This document shows, one piece after another, positions 9,403-10,973 of a stretch of 10,973 bases of DNA. Below the pieces are notes generated by a model that did no database searches, had not been told where the DNA came from, and saw nothing but the letters and a program-made list of their open reading frames with translations. The stretch covers positions 464,455-475,427 of the forward strand of contig MU646510.1 in the NCBI GenBank assembly GCA_026770585.1, read 5' to 3'. How positions within the stretch are numbered: the first letter of the stretch is position 1; every line of letters begins with the position of its first letter. The translations under genes and the position numbers were made by a program. This stretch comes from Baffinella frigidus (lineage: Eukaryota; Cryptophyceae; Cryptomonadales; Baffinellaceae).

Positions 9403-9519
9403 CCACACAGCGGAGTTCCAAGGGGGTTTGAATAACCCCTAAGCGATAAGACCTAGGACCCTACGGTAGGTAACCCGTAGGGACATAGGGGGGTTCCTAC
9501 GGATAAGGTAACGGAAAAT
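9403..9519 (-). repeat. Right arm of long inverted repeat
   Basis: This is the inverted counterpart of 8741-8858. It contains CCCTACGGTAGG (9459-9470) and ends GGTAACGGAAAAT. Some blocks have diverged (GTAACCCGTAGGGAC against GCAATAGCGTAGGGTC), so the arms are old. Confidence 0.92.
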
Positions 9520-9521
9520 CG

Positions 9522-9697
9522 GCCCAGACCGGCTCATTCGTGCACGACGCATACGCCACCTGCCGCGCCAGATCATGAGTGGGAATTTCAGAACGCAACC
9601 TTTCATTAAAATAATATATATATATATGTATCAGCCATCTATTCGCCTTGTACGGATCGAAACCAACACGGCCGCCAGGACGTTGATGAAAACCAAC
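9522..9697 (+). repeat. Direct repeat unit D, copy 2
   Basis: Matches 9245-9400 at both ends with a different middle, which includes a short (AT)n run (about 9613-9628). A perfect 20-bp palindrome centred on ACCGGT follows at 9708-9727. The minus-strand ORF across 9631-9843 has no family resemblance. Confidence 0.8.
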
Positions 9698-9727
9698 GCG
9701 TGAACGCCCGCGTGACCGGTCACGCGG

Positions 9728-9858
9728 ACGCCGAAGCCAACTGTCCGAGGTGACTGCCTTGCGTTGTACCCGGCGTGTGAGTAGCCTCTGTAACGCTCAC
9801 CGACGCCAACGTTAACACCAACACGCAGGTAACACCGTCGCAAGGAGGGGTCCTAGCC
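9728..9858. other. No recognised feature
   Basis: The stretch is GC-rich with scattered AACGTTAAC and CCAACAC motifs. I see no inverted repeat or exon-like pattern. Confidence 0.4.
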
Positions 9859-10036
9859 ATGTATGCACCCCCGCCGAACCTTGATAGGGCAGCGCCCTGA
9901 AAACCGGGTAGTTAAGCCTACGGTATTGCCTACTGTAGGCCGTAGGGGCCTAAGGGGGTCCTATAAACCCTTAGGTCCTTGGGGCCCTACGGCCCACCAC
10001 AGGCAATACCGTAGGCCTAACTACCCGGTTTTCAGG
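9859..10036. repeat. Foldback element with CCGGGTAGTTAAGCC arms
   Basis: Arms 9896-9931 and 10001-10036 match at 35 of 36. Inner pairing continues through GGCCGTAGGGGCC and CCTACGGCC. The segment from 9859 to 9927 is also inverted at 10422-10490 (67 of 69), so its left part forms a still larger inverted repeat with the next element. It contains GCCTACTGTAGGC (9928-9940). Confidence 0.92.
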
Positions 10037-10096
10037 CCGTTAGCCTATGAACCTGCCTCACACGAGGCCACCACGACAAGAAAAAGTTCGCGCATG

Positions 10097-10194
10097 ACTG
10101 ATCGAAACCAGCATGGCCACCATGGATTCCCTTCCGAGACGGCCCCGCGCGCCACTCAGTGCTTGGAGAGCAACCCTCTCCTGTGCGGTCATGC
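10097..10194 (+). repeat. Satellite-like unit S, copy 1
   Basis: ATCGAAACCAGCATGGCCAC, ATTCCCTTCCGAGA, GTGCTTGGAGAG and CAACCCTCTCCTGTGCGGTC occur here. The same blocks recur at 10531-10626, 10627-10899 and 10888-10958 in cyclic order, so this is a disrupted tandem repeat of at least three units. Confidence 0.8.
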
Positions 10195-10205
10195 GTGCAC
10201 CAGGG

Positions 10206-10490
10206 CCGGGTAGTTAAGCCTACGGTATTGCCTACTGTAGGTCGTAGGGGCCTAGGGGGGGCCTATGAACCATTAGGTACTCTGTGGCGTCTGCGTGGTA
10301 CTGTGTGGTGTCTGCGTGGTACTCTGTGGGGTCTGTGTGGTACTCTGTGGGGTCTGTGTGGTACTCTGTGGGGTCTGCGTGGTACTGTGTGGTGTCTGCG
10401 TGGTACAGTGTGGTGTACCACAATACCGTAGGCTTAACTACCCGGTTTTCAGGACGCTGCCCTATCAAGGTTCGGCGGGGGTGCATATAT
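10206..10490. repeat. Foldback element holding a 21-bp minisatellite
   Basis: A perfect 24-bp pair (10206-10229 and 10422-10445; CCGGGTAGTTAAGCC...GGTATT) encloses a relative of the 9896-10036 element. Its centre has been replaced or expanded by the 21-bp repeat. The right side runs on to 10490 as the inverted counterpart of 9859. Confidence 0.9.
10278..10417 (+). repeat. 21-bp minisatellite
   Basis: Six full units and one partial unit (TACTCTGTGGGGTCTGTGTG + G and variants) lie at 10278-10298, 10299-10319, 10320-10340, 10341-10361, 10362-10382, 10383-10403 and 10404-10417. A 21-bp period keeps every frame open, which explains the repetitive ORFs on both strands here. Confidence 0.95.
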
Positions 10491-10530
10491 TGCGGCCGGT
10501 GTACTGTCCGCCGCGCCCTCGCACCCGATG

Positions 10531-10626
10531 CACCACGCACTCCTCACAAACCGGGGTTCGTCCCAACCTCCCAACCCTTTCCTGTGCGGTGATGATCCCC
10601 TCCGTGCTATCACTGATCGAACCCAG
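10531..10626 (+). repeat. Tandem repeat copy A (empty site)
   Basis: The unit runs from CACCACGCACTCCTCAC to GATCGAACCCAG. It is the direct counterpart of 10627-10899 but lacks the hairpin element: here CTCCTCACAAACCGGGG is uninterrupted. Confidence 0.92.
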
Positions 10627-10899
10627 CACCACGCACTCCTCACGAACCTCATATGCGGAAACGATATAAAAATATTGTTTTTGGCCACGCGTAAAGTTGA
10701 TTCTCCCCTTGAAAAGAAGCCACTTTTGGCCTCACAAAACAAAACACGCCAAAAGTGGCTTCTTTTCAAGGGGAGAATCAACTTTACGCGTGGCCAAAAA
10801 CAATATTTTTATATCGTTTCCGCATATGAAACCGGGGTTCGTCCCAACCCTCTCCTGTGCGGTCATGATCCCCTCCGCGCTATCACTGATCGACACCAG
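10627..10899 (+). repeat. Tandem repeat copy B (filled site)
   Basis: The same unit as 10531-10626, interrupted after CTCCTCACGAACC by the 181-bp hairpin element and resuming with AACCGGGGTTCG. Outside the insertion copy B is eight bases shorter, from loss of part of the CCCAACCTCCCAACCC stretch. Confidence 0.92.
10649..10829. mobile_element. Perfect 82-bp-arm hairpin (foldback MITE)
   Basis: Arms 10649-10730 and 10748-10829 are complementary at all 82 positions around a 17-base A/C-rich loop. The ends are TCATATGCGG and CCGCATATGA. AACC flanks both sides (10645-10648 and 10830-10833), while the uninterrupted copy at 10531 has it once: a 4-bp target-site duplication. Perfect arm identity and an intact empty site suggest recent insertion. 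There is no coding capacity beyond ORFs created by the symmetry. Confidence 0.95.
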
Positions 10900-10973
10900 C
10901 ATGCCCACCATGCATTCCCTTCCGAGAAGGCCCCTGACGCCCCTGCGTGCTTGGAGAGGCGCTGACAGGGGGG
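10888..10973 (+). repeat. Satellite-like unit S, last partial copy
   Basis: ATCGACACCAGCATGCCCAC, ATTCCCTTCCGAGAAGGCCC and TGCTTGGAGAG match 10099-10170. The window ends within this unit. Confidence 0.8.

Noticed and set aside
9631-9843. 70-residue minus-strand ORF
   Set aside because: It covers D repeat copy 2 and a palindrome; the other D copy does not keep the frame.
10232-10669. Overlapping repetitive ORFs of about 100 residues on both strands
   Set aside because: The 21-bp tandem repeat keeps all frames open and the inverted arms keep them open on both strands; the peptides are simple repeats with no family signal.
10449-10965. Two ORFs of 110 and 145 residues across the perfect hairpin
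   Set aside because: They read through complementary arms and satellite units; no domain is recognisable and the pattern follows from the inverted symmetry.

Overview
This is eukaryotic, non-plastid DNA, most likely from an alga or related protist. The signs are long stretches of (TTTAGGG)n-like repeat, GT-AG introns of up to 3.7 kb, exons of only 51-74 bp with mostly C or G at third codon positions, and dense non-coding filler. TTTAGGG telomere sequence occurs in land plants, many green algae, dinoflagellates, cryptophytes, haptophytes and chromerids, so the lineage stays open. No long ORF here is a gene.

The one gene I can support is on the minus strand. It is the C-terminal part of an MDP-1-type (magnesium-dependent phosphatase-1) phosphatase of the HAD superfamily. 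Four exons at 8026-8076, 4290-4341, 1269-1342 and 554-610 join in frame through canonical GT-AG introns into 77 codons plus a stop. The product reads ...EIYKANKNKHFQ / SLHKKTGIPYEDMIFFDN / ENHNC...LGVTCIYTPKGMTQ / EAWEQGLAKHAKAEVSAR*. Two less certain exons lie further upstream (8191-8283 and 8664-8708), where the reading may be frameshifted. The N-terminal exons were not found. About 3% of the gene span is coding.

Layout: 1-553 is 3' flank. Intron 3 (611-1268) is almost entirely degenerate telomeric repeat. Intron 2 (1343-4289) and intron 1 (4342-8025) are tiled with different inverted-repeat (foldback) elements of about 100-220 bp, and intron 1 also holds a second 500-bp telomere-like tract just upstream of exon 2. 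From 8740 to the end no coding is recognised. That part holds a 780-bp long-arm inverted repeat around a 31-bp minisatellite, then nested foldbacks, a 21-bp minisatellite, a roughly 96-bp tandem repeat, and a perfect 82-bp-arm hairpin element whose empty site is preserved in the neighbouring repeat copy.

The most unusual signals are: (i) telomeric repeat serving as a whole intron; (ii) more than 20 foldback elements packed almost end to end, with unrelated arms but shared short internal cores (TTTGTACCAG, and TGTAGTAA followed by AG or TTTTC); (iii) copies of splice junctions of the phosphatase gene inside the adjacent intron, on the far side of an inserted element; (iv) a three-copy 138-145-bp terminal-inverted-repeat family; and (v) a palindromic CCCTACNGTAGGG core scattered at about ten sites.
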